From Phormidium tenue FACHB-1052 (GTDB lineage: Bacteria > Cyanobacteriota > Cyanobacteriia > Phormidesmidales > Phormidesmidaceae): 64,000 nucleotides of DNA. This document shows, piece by piece, positions 9,510 through 18,621 of this stretch. Below the pieces are notes generated by a model. It worked only from the letters and a program-made list of their open reading frames with translations, did no database searches and was not told the DNA's origin. A program made the translations under genes and the position numbers. The DNA lies in NCBI RefSeq assembly GCF_014696675.1, contig NZ_JACJQN010000002.1, forward strand, positions 409,083 to 473,082. The letters run 5' to 3'. Numbering within the stretch: position 1 is the stretch's first letter; each line of letters begins with the position of its first letter.

Positions 9510-9585
9510 TCTAGGGGCTGCCTCGCAACTATCAAACTTGGAGCTAACGCTCTCCTTATAGCCCTGGGTTCCTAACCGTGAACCT

Positions 9586-9652
9586 GTAGGGTGAGCACCG
9601 CCCACCACCTACTTTCTGACCAGGCTAAGAGCCGTTGCCCTTGCCCATCCTA
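9586..9652. repeat. Dispersed inverted-repeat element between serA and prmA
   Basis: The left end GTAGGGTGAGCACCGCCCAC (9586-9605) and the right end TTGCCCTTGCCCATCCTAC (9634-9652) are imperfect inverted copies of each other. Related sequences occur at 11437, 34839-34966 and 49859-49914. The element lies just after the serA stop and could fold in the serA-prmA transcript. Confidence 0.55.
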
Positions 9653-9666
9653 CAGGGCTTCTCAAG

Positions 9667-11247
9667 CTACAGGTTCACCGTGTAGGCATCGCGAATGCCT
9701 GGCACTTTGAGAATCTCTTCCAGAATGCCCTCAGGCAGAGGGTCATCTAGGCTGAGAGCCATGACCGCGTCGCCGCGCACAATTTTGCGGCCCACCTGCA
9801 TACTGGCGATGTTGACGTTAAAGCTGCCCAGCAGCGAGCCAATTTTGCCGATAATGCCCGGCATATCGCGGTGCAGGGTAAACAGCATGTGCTGAGTCGG
9901 CGGCACGTTAATGGGGAACTCGTCGATATCGGTGACGCGAATTTCGCTGCCCCCCAGCAGCACGCCAGTAACAGAGTGCTCGCCCAGGCTGCCCTTGGCC
10001 GACAGATTTAACGAGCCTGTGTAGTCGCGAATGTCGGCATCGCGGGTTTCAATCACGTGAATGCCGCGCTCCTTCGCTTCGATGGAGGCGTTGACGTAGT
10101 TGACCCGCTCTTGAAGCGCGTGGGACAGCAACCCCTTGAGCGCCGCCACCATAATCGGCTGGGTATCGCCCCCGGCAATGTCGCCCTGGAGGCGTACCGT
10201 TAGTTCTTGAACCCGGCCCCCAGCCAATTGCCCCACCAGGTTGCCCAAGGTTTCAGCCAGTTGCAGATAGGGGCGCAGCTTTTGCATCACCTCAGGGCGC
10301 AGGCCGGGGATATTCACCGCCGATCGCGCCGGTAGCCCCAGCAGCACGTCGCGAATCTGCTCGGCTACATCGATCGCCACATTCACCTGGGCCTCTTCGG
10401 TGGAGGCTCCCAGGTGGGGGGTGAGAATAATGGCTTTGTCCAGCTCTCGCAGCTCTGAATCGCCCAGAGGCTCAGATTCGTAGACATCCAGAGCGGCCCC
10501 GCCGATGGTGCCTTCACGCAGGGCCTTGGCCAGAGCAGCCTCGTCGATGATGCCACCCCGAGCGCAGTTGATGATGCGCACCGTGGACTTCATGGTCGCC
10601 AGGGCTTTCTCATCCACTAGGTGGGTGGTCTCGGGGGTCTTGGGCAGGTGCAGGGTGATGTAGTCGGCCTCGCGGAACAGCAGATCTAGCTCCACCAGGC
10701 GGCAGCCGAGTTGCTCTGCCCGTTCCGCCGAAATAAACGGGTCGTAGGCCAGCAGCTTCATGCCCATGGCCCGCGCTACCGTGGCCACGTGGGAGCCAAT
10801 TTTGCCCAGGCCCACTACCCCCAGGGTTTTCTTATAGATCTCAACCCCGGTAAAGTCTTTGCGCTTCCATTCGCCCGATTTAACGGAGCGATCGGCGCTG
10901 GGAATATAGCGCGACATCGACATCATCATGGCCAGGGCGTGCTCTGCCGCTGCAATGGTATTTCCCTCAGGAGAGTTGACCACCACAATGCCCCGCCGGG
11001 TAGCCTCAGGCACATCGACGTTATCGACCCCAACCCCAGCTCGCCCAATGATTTTTAGGTTCTGGCCTGCGTCAATGACGGCCTTGGTCACTTTGGTGCC
11101 CGAGCGAATCATCAGCGCATCGTAGTCGCCGATGGCGGCCACCAGTTCCTCAGGGGAAAGGCTGGTGTTGACATCCACCTGAGCAACTTGGGAAAGAATA
11201 TCGAGGCCCGCCTGGTCAACGGGGTCGGAAACTAGAACCTTGGGCAT
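9667..11247 (-). CDS. serA: D-3-phosphoglycerate dehydrogenase, long ACT-containing form
   Basis: Catalyses NAD-dependent oxidation of 3-phosphoglycerate, the first step of serine synthesis. The length of 526 residues matches the long form: substrate and nucleotide domains, an intervening domain and a C-terminal ACT domain. The dinucleotide-binding motif GVVGLGKIGSHVA is near residue 143. The active-site regions RAGVGVDNVDV, NCARGGIIDE and PHLGASTEEAQ contain the conserved Arg, Glu and His. The ACT domain (HMLFTLHRDMPGIIGKIGSL) is the usual site of allosteric control by serine. The G-rich upstream region (11344-11383) lies in its promoter area. Confidence 0.95.
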   Translation of the reverse strand: MPKVLVSDPVDQAGLDILSQVAQVDVNTSLSPEELVAAIGDYDALMIRSGTKVTKAVIDAGQNLKIIGRAGVGVDNVDVPEATRRGIVVVNSPEGNTIAAAEHALAMMMSMSRYIPSADRSVKSGEWKRKDFTGVEIYKKTLGVVGLGKIGSHVATVARAMGMKLLAYDPFISAERAEQLGCRLVELDLLFREADYITLHLPKTPETTHLVDEKALATMKSTVRIINCARGGIIDEAALAKALREGTIGGAALDVYESEPLGDSELRELDKAIILTPHLGASTEEAQVNVAIDVAEQIRDVLLGLPARSAVNIPGLRPEVMQKLRPYLQLAETLGNLVGQLAGGRVQELTVRLQGDIAGGDTQPIMVAALKGLLSHALQERVNYVNASIEAKERGIHVIETRDADIRDYTGSLNLSAKGSLGEHSVTGVLLGGSEIRVTDIDEFPINVPPTQHMLFTLHRDMPGIIGKIGSLLGSFNVNIASMQVGRKIVRGDAVMALSLDDPLPEGILEEILKVPGIRDAYTVNL

Positions 11248-11343
11248 GGGTCGGCCATAAAAATGTCACAGGGATCTACTTTACTGCAAAGGCGGAGCGG
11301 GGCATTAGTGTGTGGGGTTACTTTTAGCGGTAGGTGAGTGGAT

Positions 11344-11383
11344 GGGTAGGCGGGTGGATGGGTGAGGAGATGGGGATGTAGGG
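11344..11383 (+). other. Potential G-quadruplex tract
   Basis: Five runs of three or four G occur at 11344-11346, 11352-11354, 11360-11362, 11372-11375 and 11381-11383. The spacers are 5, 5, 9 and 5 bases. This spacing permits a G-quadruplex on the plus strand, which is the template strand for serA. Folding is not demonstrated. Confidence 0.4.
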
Positions 11384-11436
11384 TGAATTCGCAGAGCGAT
11401 GCACCATTTTAAGGAGATTAATCTTGCAAGCTCCAG

Positions 11437-11456
11437 GTAGGGTGGGCATTGCCCAC
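11437..11456. repeat. Dispersed palindromic repeat, single half-copy
   Basis: GTAGGGTGGGCATTGCCCAC matches the first 20 bases of the MITE-like element at 34839 exactly. Its core GTGGGCATTGCCCAC is itself a near-palindrome. No matching inverted partner was found within 150 bp, so this is probably a solo end. Confidence 0.55.
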
Positions 11457-11570
11457 TAGCTCTAATCAGCGCCACGCAGCATGGATTACAGCTAAGCAAT
11501 GTATCCTTTCAAGGCAGCTGTATCTGCGATTTATGAGCAGCGTTAAAAGGCGAAATCTGCGACACAAGCA

Positions 11571-12782
11571 TTAGATTTCCTGCAAGTCTTCGATCGCCCG
11601 AAAGCAGTCAGAGAGCACAACATTAGAGAACAAAAAACCGTCGGGATCGCTGAGGCGCAGACGCTGCAGGGTGTCCCAGGCGTCGCCTTCTAAAATGACC
11701 CAGCCTTGGGCAATGTGGGGATGGAGGGCGGCAATAAGGGTATCCCAGGTGGCGGAGTCGCAGAGCGATCGCACCTCATCCCCACCGATCCCCGCCTTTA
11801 ATCGCAAGCCCAACATCAGTCGATCCAGCAGTTGTTCCATTGGCGGTGTCGGAGGTTCACGGTGGGTTCCTTCAGCCGCCTGAAACTCGTTTACCCACTC
11901 GCTATAGGTTGCCAAGGTGCGGGGACGACTGACCCGCTGGAGCTGGGTGTAGCTGGTCGCCCCGAGGCCAAAGCCGTAATAGGGCTGATTGCGCCAGTAG
12001 GTCAAATTATGCTGACATTGATGCCCCGGCTGGGCGTAGTTAGAGACTTCGTAGTGCTCGTAGCCCTGGGCGGTGAGAAAGGCTTGGGCAAGCCGATACA
12101 TTGCCGCCGTTTGCTCATCCGTCGGCAGCGGCCCGTCGCCCGGTTGGTAGCGCTTGGCGAACACCGTCTGAGGCTCCACCGTGAGATCGTAGATCGACAG
12201 GTGATGGGGGTAGAGGGCTACCGCCTTAGACAAGCTAGTTTCCCAGTCCGTTAGGGTCTGGTGCGGCAGTCCCGAAATCAAATCTAGGCTCCAGTTGGGC
12301 ATGGCAACTTGGTGTAGCCAGTCCACAGCGCGATAGACATCGACAACGCGGTGGTAACGGCCACAGCTCTCTAGCGTTGTGTCATCCAGCGCTTGCACAC
12401 CGAGGCTGATGCGGGTGATGCCTGCGGCCAGGTAGCCCTGAAGATGCTCTAAATCAAAGGTGCCGGGGTCCATTTCCATGGAGATCTCGGCGGCGGGATC
12501 AATGCCGAAGTGCTGGTCAAGCTGGGTGAGGATTTGTGCAAGCTGGGGGATGGAGAGCAAAGAAGGGGTGCCGCCGCCAAAGAATACGGTTTGTAATGGG
12601 GGCTCGTTGAGCTTCGGAGTTACCGCAATTTCATCACAGAGCAGCGCCACGTAACCTTCCACGGTTCCTGATGTCTCGCCCCGCTGGTGGTTGCCCAGCA
12701 CTGAGATGGGGAAGTCGCAGTAAAAGCAGCGACGGCGGCAAAAGGGAATGTGAACGTAGGCAGAGGCCGGGTTGGCAATCAT
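11571..12782 (-). CDS. hemW: HemW-like radical SAM protein (HemN-related)
   Basis: A 403-residue radical SAM protein. The N-terminus YVHIPFCRRRCFYCDFPI holds the CxxxCxxC iron-sulfur motif, and FFGGGTPSLL is the SAM-binding glycine motif. The C-terminal HemN extension is present (RLMLGLRLKAGIG). HemW proteins are commonly annotated as oxygen-independent coproporphyrinogen oxidase but act as heme chaperones or transferases. The motif CRRRCFYCDF followed by F, not another Cys, fits HemW rather than true HemN, which has CxxxCxxCxC. The start ATG at 12782 places the motif near residue 15. Confidence 0.88.
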   Translation of the reverse strand: MIANPASAYVHIPFCRRRCFYCDFPISVLGNHQRGETSGTVEGYVALLCDEIAVTPKLNEPPLQTVFFGGGTPSLLSIPQLAQILTQLDQHFGIDPAAEISMEMDPGTFDLEHLQGYLAAGITRISLGVQALDDTTLESCGRYHRVVDVYRAVDWLHQVAMPNWSLDLISGLPHQTLTDWETSLSKAVALYPHHLSIYDLTVEPQTVFAKRYQPGDGPLPTDEQTAAMYRLAQAFLTAQGYEHYEVSNYAQPGHQCQHNLTYWRNQPYYGFGLGATSYTQLQRVSRPRTLATYSEWVNEFQAAEGTHREPPTPPMEQLLDRLMLGLRLKAGIGGDEVRSLCDSATWDTLIAALHPHIAQGWVILEGDAWDTLQRLRLSDPDGFLFSNVVLSDCFRAIEDLQEI

Positions 12783-12923
12783 GGCAATGGCTATCCCTGG
12801 GAAACGTTGAGCAAGGGACGCCGCTTAAATCACGCTAACACTATCCCCAAACGATCGATGCGGGCGAAGATGGTAGGTCATGGCTGAAGGTTAGTAGGCG
12901 GTTGAATTGAGCAATGCAGCCTA

Positions 12924-12983
12924 CAAAAAAACCGGAACCCTGGGCTGGCCTCAATAAGCGGCGATGGCCCAGAATTCCGGTTT
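12924..12983 (-). terminator. Strong intrinsic terminator for the small gene at 13007
   Basis: Read on the minus strand, AAACCGGAATTCTGGGCC pairs with GGCCAGCCCAGGGTTCCGG and is followed by eight T residues. The stem is long and GC-rich. It lies about 24 bp after the stop of the small gene. Confidence 0.85.
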
Positions 12984-13006
12984 GACGATGGCTCTAAAAG
13001 AGTTCT

Positions 13007-13210
13007 CTAGAAGCCCTGGCGGGAGACGAATTTCTCGATATCGGCCTGGGTTTGGTGCAGCAGGTGGTGGCGGCTATCGCCGGTATTGCTGAGGGAGGGC
13101 ACCAGGTTGCGAGCCTGGAGCGTCATGTGGAGCTGGAGATGGGCGACGTATTCGGAAAAGTCTTCGCGGGTTTCGGTCAGGGCTGGAGCAAAGTTTTCTG
13201 ACAGGGCCAC
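13007..13210 (-). CDS. Small soluble protein of unknown function
   Basis: A 67-residue protein starting VALSENFAPALTETREDFSE and ending QADIEKFVSRQGF. It appears helical and soluble. I prefer the GTG at 13210 because AAGAGAGG lies eight bases upstream. The ATG at 13237 lacks a Shine-Dalgarno, and longer frames would overlap the divergent mutS start. A strong terminator directly downstream supports a monocistronic gene. I do not recognise the family. Confidence 0.65.
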   Translation of the reverse strand: MALSENFAPALTETREDFSEYVAHLQLHMTLQARNLVPSLSNTGDSRHHLLHQTQADIEKFVSRQGF

Positions 13211-13334
13211 GGGAACAACCTCTCTTCTATTAAACATCGATAAAATATGCAACGATATCGAAACTAACATAGGCGCTGTACCCCTCACAGGCCGTGCAAC
13301 GAAGCTTAACGGTGCGTAACATCTGACACAATCC

Positions 13335-16019
13335 ATGCCCGGTTCATCCCCCTCCGCCGATAGCCAACCGCCCATTCCCGAGCGGTTGGCCAAGCACACG
13401 GTGCGCTACGCCGACCACCACTCGGTAAATTGGGATGACCTGACGCCAATGATGCGCCACTACGTGGAGATGAAGGAGCAGTATCCCCACGCCCTGGTGC
13501 TATATCGGGTGGGCGACTTCTTTGAAACGTTTTTTCAAGATGCGATCGCGATCGCCCGCGAGCTAGAGTTGGTGCTCACTAGCAAAGAGGCAGGTAAGGC
13601 TATTGGCCGAGTGCCCCTGGCGGGCATTCCCCACCACGCCCTCGATCGCTACTGCATGCTGCTGGTGGAAAGGGGCTATGCGATCGCCATCTGCGACCAG
13701 GTAGAAGACCCCGCCGTGGCCCAGGGCTTGGTCAAACGCGAAGTTACTCGCGTCATCACCCCCGGCACCGTGATCGAAGAGGGCATGCTAAGCGCCAGCC
13801 AAAACAACTTTTTGGCCTCGGTGGTAGTGGCCGGTCACCACTGGGGGCTGGCCCACGCCGATGTCTCCACCGGAGAATTCTTGACGACCCAAGGGGAAGA
13901 CCTGGATCAGCTCTGTCAGGAGCTGCTCAGGCTCCAGCCCGCTGAGGTGCTGTTTCCGGTGGATGCGCCCAATCTGGGGGCGATGCTCAGGCCGGGAGAT
14001 CAGTCTGACCAATTGCCGGACTGTTTGCCGCGTCAGTTTTGCTACACTCTGCGGCCCCAGGGCCCCTACAGCCAGAGTGAGGCGAGGCAGCGATTGTTGC
14101 AACGGTTTCGGCTGCGGTCGCTGGAAGGGTTGGGCTGCGACCATCTGCCCCTGGCGGTGAGGGCAGCGGGTGGCCTGCTGCACTACGTCGAAGAAACCCA
14201 GAAGACTGTGCAGGCTCCGCTCCAGCCCCTCTGCACCTATACCCTGTCTGCCTACCTGGTGATCGATCACCAGACCCGCCGCAATTTAGAAATTACCCAG
14301 ACGGCGCGCGACGGCACTTACAACGGTTCGCTTCTGTGGGCGCTCGATCGCACCGTTACGGCCATGGGCGGTCGCACCCTGCGCCGCTGGCTGCTGCAAC
14401 CGCTGTTGGATGTCAAGGGCATTCAACAGCGACAGTCCACCATTGTGGAACTGTTGCAAGACGGCAATCTGCGGCAGATGCTCCAGCACAAACTGAAGCA
14501 GATCTATGACCTAGAGCGGCTGGCGGGTCGGGCCGGGTCTGGCACCGCCAATGCTAGGGATCTCGTCGCCCTAGCGGATTCGTTTTTGCGCCTGCCGGAT
14601 TTGGCTGCTTTGGCAGAACAGGCCCAGTCGCCTTATCTAAAGGCGCTACAGTACGTGCCGCCGGAGCTAGAGCAGCTGGGGCAGACGCTGCGATCGCACC
14701 TAGTCGAAACCCCGCCCCTCTACCTCACCGAAGGCCACCTGATTCGCGATGGCGTCAACGCCCAACTCGACGACCTGCGTCAGCAGGCGGTGGACGACCA
14801 AAAGTGGATCGCCGAACTGGAGCCCGCCGAACGCAAACGCACCGGCATCTCCACGCTCAAAGTCGGCTTCAACAAAGCTTTTGGCTACTACATCAGCATC
14901 TCCCGCGCCCGCGCCGACCAAGCCCCCGACGACTACATCCGCAAGCAGACCCTCACCAACGAAGAGCGCTATATCACCCCCGAACTCAAGGAGCGGGAAA
15001 CGCGGGTCTTTAACATTGAGTCTGAAATCAACGCCCTGGAGTATGAGATCTTTAACCAGCTGCGGGAGAAAGTGGGCGAGCAGGTCGAACTGATCCGCAA
15101 AGTCGCCGCCGCTGTTGCCGCTGCCGATGTGCTCTGTGGGCTGGCTGAAGTGGCGATCTTTCAGGGCTACTGCTGTCCCGAGATGGATGAGTCAAGGGCG
15201 ATCGCCGTCACCGAAGGCCGCCACCCAGTTGTCGAGCAATTGCTCCCCGCCGGGTTCTTTGTGCCCAACTCCAACTACATGGGGACGATTCCAAGCGATC
15301 GCGATGCCGCCCATGCCCAAGATCTAATTATTCTCACCGGCCCCAACGCCAGCGGCAAGAGCTGCTACCTACGCCAGGTGGGCCTGATTCAGCTAATGGC
15401 GCAGATGGGGAGTTTCGTTCCAGCGAAAACCGCAAGGCTGGGGGTGTGCGATCGCATCTTCACCCGCGTCGGGGCCGTTGACGACCTGGCTAGCGGCCAA
15501 TCCACCTTCATGGTTGAGATGAACGAGACGGCGAATATTTTGAACCACGCTACGCCTAGATCCCTGGTGCTGCTGGATGAAATTGGCCGAGGCACCGCCA
15601 CCTTCGACGGCCTCTCCATCGCCTGGGCGGTAGCCGAGCACCTCGCGGTTGAGATCGAGGCCCGCACTATCTTCGCTACCCACTACCATGAGCTGAATGA
15701 GCTAGCGGCGCTAATTCCCAACGTGGCCAACTACCAGGTCACAGTCAAAGAAATGCCCGACCAGATTATCTTCCTCCACCAGGTGCAGCCCGGCGGGGCC
15801 GACAAATCCTACGGCATTGAGGCAGGGCGGCTGGCAGGGCTACCCACCTCTGTCATTCAACGCGCCCGCGACGTAATGCGCGAGATCGAGCGCAACAGCA
15901 CGATCGCCGTGGGTCTGCGTGGGGAGGTGTCTAAACTGAGTAAGCCTCGCCGCCGAGCGAAAGATGTGACCGGCACTTACGATCCTTCAGAACAGCTCGA
16001 CCTGTTTGGTAAATCTTGA
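13335..16019 (+). CDS. mutS: DNA mismatch repair protein MutS
   Basis: A full-length MutS1 of 894 residues that recognises mismatches and recruits MutL with ATP binding. The mismatch-reading Phe-x-Glu motif is in the segment [11 protein letters not shown] near residue 59. The Walker A motif [13 protein letters not shown] is near residue 668. Later motifs are [14 protein letters not shown] (Walker B) and [10 protein letters not shown]. The C-terminus ends EQLDLFGKS. An N-terminal extension of about 35 residues precedes the mismatch domain. The gene is divergent from the small gene at 13007 and has no mutL neighbour here. Confidence 0.96.
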   Translation: MPGSSPSADSQPPIPERLAKHTVRYADHHSVNWDDLTPMMRHYVEMKEQYPHALVLYRVGDFFETFFQDAIAIARELELVLTSKEAGKAIGRVPLAGIPHHALDRYCMLLVERGYAIAICDQVEDPAVAQGLVKREVTRVITPGTVIEEGMLSASQNNFLASVVVAGHHWGLAHADVSTGEFLTTQGEDLDQLCQELLRLQPAEVLFPVDAPNLGAMLRPGDQSDQLPDCLPRQFCYTLRPQGPYSQSEARQRLLQRFRLRSLEGLGCDHLPLAVRAAGGLLHYVEETQKTVQAPLQPLCTYTLSAYLVIDHQTRRNLEITQTARDGTYNGSLLWALDRTVTAMGGRTLRRWLLQPLLDVKGIQQRQSTIVELLQDGNLRQMLQHKLKQIYDLERLAGRAGSGTANARDLVALADSFLRLPDLAALAEQAQSPYLKALQYVPPELEQLGQTLRSHLVETPPLYLTEGHLIRDGVNAQLDDLRQQAVDDQKWIAELEPAERKRTGISTLKVGFNKAFGYYISISRARADQAPDDYIRKQTLTNEERYITPELKERETRVFNIESEINALEYEIFNQLREKVGEQVELIRKVAAAVAAADVLCGLAEVAIFQGYCCPEMDESRAIAVTEGRHPVVEQLLPAGFFVPNSNYMGTIPSDRDAAHAQDLIILTGPNASGKSCYLRQVGLIQLMAQMGSFVPAKTARLGVCDRIFTRVGAVDDLASGQSTFMVEMNETANILNHATPRSLVLLDEIGRGTATFDGLSIAWAVAEHLAVEIEARTIFATHYHELNELAALIPNVANYQVTVKEMPDQIIFLHQVQPGGADKSYGIEAGRLAGLPTSVIQRARDVMREIERNSTIAVGLRGEVSKLSKPRRRAKDVTGTYDPSEQLDLFGKS

Positions 16020-16092
16020 AACATCCCTAAAGGCGTGGCTAAAACCCTGGAGCCAGGCTACGAACGTAAGAGCTGGTTAACGAGGCGTTGCA

Positions 16093-16173
16093 GTTAACAA
16101 AGCGGGCCAACCGCCCAGTGTGAGCCAGAGCCCTTACGTGACCGCTTTGCAGCTGAACTTCGGTGTTATGTCG
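16093..16173 (+). repeat. attC-like sequence upstream of the nucleotidyltransferase gene
   Basis: Starting at TTAACAAAGCGG (16094) and ending at GCTGAACTTCGGTGTTATG (16152-16170), this stretch resembles an integron attC site. AAAGCGG (16099-16105) and CCGCTTT (16142-16148) are perfect inverted repeats. TTAACA and TGTTAT at the two ends also pair partly. The 3' end in particular resembles the right arm of attC sites. No integron integrase is present in the window. Confidence 0.45.
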
Positions 16174-16202
16174 CCCAAACCTTTAAGTGAGGCAACGTGC
16201 TG

Positions 16203-17039
16203 ATGGAGACAATGGTTTCACCCCTTACTGCTCGCGTGGCAACGCAGTACAGCCTTTCACTGCAAGTCGAGGCCGTCGCGCTAGCGGGCTCCCATACAAA
16301 TTCTGCGTCAGATGCACACTCTGATATCGACCTCTATGTTTACCTTTCAGCAGATCTGCCGGTGAGCGATCGCAGGGCTGTTGCCTCAAAATTCACTCGG
16401 CGTGCGGAAGTTGATAACAATTTCTGGGAGCCAAGTGACGCTTGGATCGACGAGCATACCAGTATCCGTGTGGATGTTATGTTTCGCCGCACTGACTGGA
16501 TTGAAGCACAACTCACCCGGGTTCTTGACGAACATCAGGCTTCAGTAGGTTACTCCACCTGCTTCTGGCATAACCTACTCTCCTCCCAAATACTCTTTGA
16601 TCGGCGGGGATGGTTGAGGGCGCTACAGGCGACAGCGCAGAGACCTTATCCTGAAGAGCTGCGACAGGCTGTCGTCGCCAAGAACTTTCCCATCCTGCGC
16701 CACACCCTCTCGGCCTATACTCGTGAACTTGAGCACAGCGTAAGGCGGGGCGACCGAGTTAGCACTAACCACCGCGTGGCGGCGCTTTTGGCCAGCTACT
16801 TCGATGTGGTATTTGCCATAAATAGCGTGCCACACCCTGGCGAGAAGCGATTAGTGCAGCTTGCAGAGGCCCGTTGCGATCGCCTACCCGACAAAATGAG
16901 TGAGCAGGTAGATAACCTAATTAGCGCAGTATCTATGTCCGGCGACGAGGTGTGCAAGTGTGCGCACCTGCTCATTGATGGGTTAGAAGTCCTGCTGCGT
17001 GCAGAAGGATTACTCGATTCGAGAGGCGAGGTTGTCTAA
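16203..17039 (+). CDS. Nucleotidyltransferase-fold protein, DUF4037-like
   Basis: A 278-residue protein with a Pol-beta-type nucleotidyltransferase core. ALAGSHTNSASDAHSDIDLYVY contains the GS motif and the two metal-binding Asp residues (DID), with a third Asp in SIRVDVMF. The C-terminal half is helical and resembles DUF4037 or kanamycin-nucleotidyltransferase-like partners. It may transfer a nucleotide to a small molecule, such as an antibiotic, or to a protein; the substrate is unknown. The ATG at 16203 has GTGAGG ten bases upstream; a GTG at 16197 is possible. Flanking attC-like sequences suggest arrival as a mobile cassette. Confidence 0.82.
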   Translation: METMVSPLTARVATQYSLSLQVEAVALAGSHTNSASDAHSDIDLYVYLSADLPVSDRRAVASKFTRRAEVDNNFWEPSDAWIDEHTSIRVDVMFRRTDWIEAQLTRVLDEHQASVGYSTCFWHNLLSSQILFDRRGWLRALQATAQRPYPEELRQAVVAKNFPILRHTLSAYTRELEHSVRRGDRVSTNHRVAALLASYFDVVFAINSVPHPGEKRLVQLAEARCDRLPDKMSEQVDNLISAVSMSGDEVCKCAHLLIDGLEVLLRAEGLLDSRGEVV

Positions 17040-17060
17040 CAACGGCATTCACCCAACGCC
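17034..17060 (+). repeat. attC-like left arm overlapping the nucleotidyltransferase stop
   Basis: The sequence GTCTAACAACGGCATTCACC followed by CAACGCC looks like the left arm of an attC site. The gene's TAA stop lies inside the GTCTAAC core, as is common in integron cassettes. The matching right arm is not visible downstream before the next gene end at 17133, so the site is probably truncated. Confidence 0.4.
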
Positions 17061-17132
17061 CCGATTGCACGCTTCTCATGCATCTACAGCTCTGCTGTGC
17101 AGCGGCAGTGGCAGGCCGATGTCACTGGTAGC

Positions 17133-18293
17133 CTACCCCATTGGCCCGGCCAAAATCACCTTAGCCAAGGCGTTGATTACGGACTCGGGCGGCTCTTGCT
17201 TGAGGTCGCTGTACCACTGCTCGGTGGCCTCGGGCACGTAGCCGTAGATCAGGCTGGTGCGCTTGCGGGCTTTGAGCACTAGCTCGGCAGTGCGGTCTTT
17301 GCGGGCCGCCTCATAGCGCTTGAGAGCGTCGGCTACGCCAATGTTAGTGGTATGCAGGTAGCGGGTCAGTACCTCGGCATCTTCGATCGCCTGACAGCCG
17401 CCCTGACCCAGAGTGGGAGTAGTGGCGTGGGCTGAGTCGCCCAGTAGGGCAATGCGACCTTTCACCAGGTGCTCCAGCGGGTCGATGTCGCCAATCTCCA
17501 GGCGATTGGTCTGCTCTGGGTCAAGGGCTTGAATGAGTTTTTGCACCGGCTCGGGCCAGCCCTGAAAGATTTTGGCCAATTCTTCCTGGCGGTAGGTGGG
17601 CTCGACGTGGGTGCCTTCAACCATCGGTGCCCCAAAGAAAAAGTAAAAGCGATCGCCTCCCACCGGCATCATTGAGGCGCGCTTGCTATCGCCCACGTAG
17701 AGCACCCACAGATTGGGGTCGCACAGTTCAGGGTCAGCCTTGACCAGGCCATTCCAGTTGACGTAGCGGGCGTAGCGGCGCTCGACCTGCCCCACCACAC
17801 AGGCGCGCACTGCGGAATGAATGCCGTCAGCTCCCACTACCAAGTCACCGCTGATTCGCTCCCCGTTTTCAAAGATGGCAGTGGCGCTGTGCTCGTCTTG
17901 CTCCACGCCGACGCAGTTCATGCCTAGGTGCACATCCTCAGGCCCAAAAGCTTCGAACAGCATGGTTTGCAGGTCAGTGCGGGCTACGGGGTAGGGGCGC
18001 TGGCCCACTTGCTCAAACAGGGGGCGCAGGTCGACGTAGCTGAGAGATTCATCGGTGTGGCTGCGATACTCCATGGCGTTCATCTCACCGCCAATGGCAG
18101 CCAGCTTTTCCCCCAGTCCCAGATGGTTGAGCACCTTAACTCCGTTCGACCAGAGCGAGATACCGGCACCAGCGGGCCGCAGCTCTTGAGCGCGATCGTA
18201 GATCTCGACTTGGTACCCCGCCTGCCGCATGGCAATGCCCGTGGTTAATCCGCCAATTCCAGCTCCAATAATCACTACCTTCAGGTTGTACAT
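17133..18293 (-). CDS. hpxO: FAD-dependent aromatic hydroxylase, HpxO-like (urate hydroxylase)
   Basis: A class A flavoprotein monooxygenase of 386 residues. It has the FAD-binding GAGIGGLTTGIAM near residue 10, the DG motif VVGADGIHSAVR, and the GD motif IALLGDSAHATTPTLGQGGC. Family-specific stretches match the Klebsiella urate hydroxylase HpxO as I recall it: YVNWNGLV, LIQALDPEQTNRLEI and the C-terminal LVLKARKR. The Arg in SKRASMMPV and the Tyr in RFYFFF, which are catalytic in HpxO, are kept. HpxO converts urate to 5-hydroxyisourate using NADH and oxygen. No other purine-catabolism gene is nearby, so the substrate assignment is tentative. Confidence 0.75.
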   Translation of the reverse strand: MYNLKVVIIGAGIGGLTTGIAMRQAGYQVEIYDRAQELRPAGAGISLWSNGVKVLNHLGLGEKLAAIGGEMNAMEYRSHTDESLSYVDLRPLFEQVGQRPYPVARTDLQTMLFEAFGPEDVHLGMNCVGVEQDEHSATAIFENGERISGDLVVGADGIHSAVRACVVGQVERRYARYVNWNGLVKADPELCDPNLWVLYVGDSKRASMMPVGGDRFYFFFGAPMVEGTHVEPTYRQEELAKIFQGWPEPVQKLIQALDPEQTNRLEIGDIDPLEHLVKGRIALLGDSAHATTPTLGQGGCQAIEDAEVLTRYLHTTNIGVADALKRYEAARKDRTAELVLKARKRTSLIYGYVPEATEQWYSDLKQEPPESVINALAKVILAGPMG

Positions 18294-18621
18294 GGCTCGC
18301 TCCTAACTGCTGTGATGGGTAGGGCATGGTTGTGACGAGGGCGTATGGCCAAAGCTATTGAACGCTGGTTCAAAGCCTAAGGTGTCGTCATCAATAGTTT
18401 CACAACGAAGAAAATTTTGTATACAGCGCACAGTTGTCGGCGGCTAGGTTAGCAGTGGCACCTAGAGGCGTCAACCGTAAAAGTTGGCTAGGCAGTATTT
18501 GTACTCAATCTTTAAGAACCTGCCAAATTGTTCACCAATTTGTTATCGCCGCTACATCAGAAATAGCTGGATTTTTTTCGGCCACAGAGAAAAGGTAACT
18601 GTCCAGATTTGGAATACCATC
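18294..18621. other. Intergenic region between divergent hpxO-like gene and small exported protein
   Basis: A 328 bp region. TTGTATACAG at 18417-18426 is a near-palindrome of the type bound by GntR-family regulators and might be an operator for the hpxO-like gene; this is speculative. No RNA gene was seen. Confidence 0.4.

Larger units (their letters stand above)
11248..11570. other. Intergenic region upstream of serA with G-rich and repeat sequences
   Basis: A 323 bp non-coding region between hemW (ends 11571) and serA (starts 11247), both on the minus strand. It contains a G-rich low-complexity tract (about 11329-11387) and one copy of the GTAGGGTGGGCATTGCCCAC repeat. The short open frame at 11305-11499 is composed of the low-complexity tract and is not called. 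Confidence 0.5.

Noticed and set aside
11305..11499. 64-codon minus-strand frame
   Set aside because: Largely translation of the G-rich low-complexity tract and a dispersed repeat.
12261..12800. HemN assignment for the radical SAM gene
   Set aside because: The cysteine motif is CRRRCFYCDF, lacking the fourth Cys of HemN; HemW is more fitting.
13007..13399. Long 130-residue version of the small gene divergent from mutS
   Set aside because: It would overlap the mutS start; a GTG at 13210 has a good Shine-Dalgarno.
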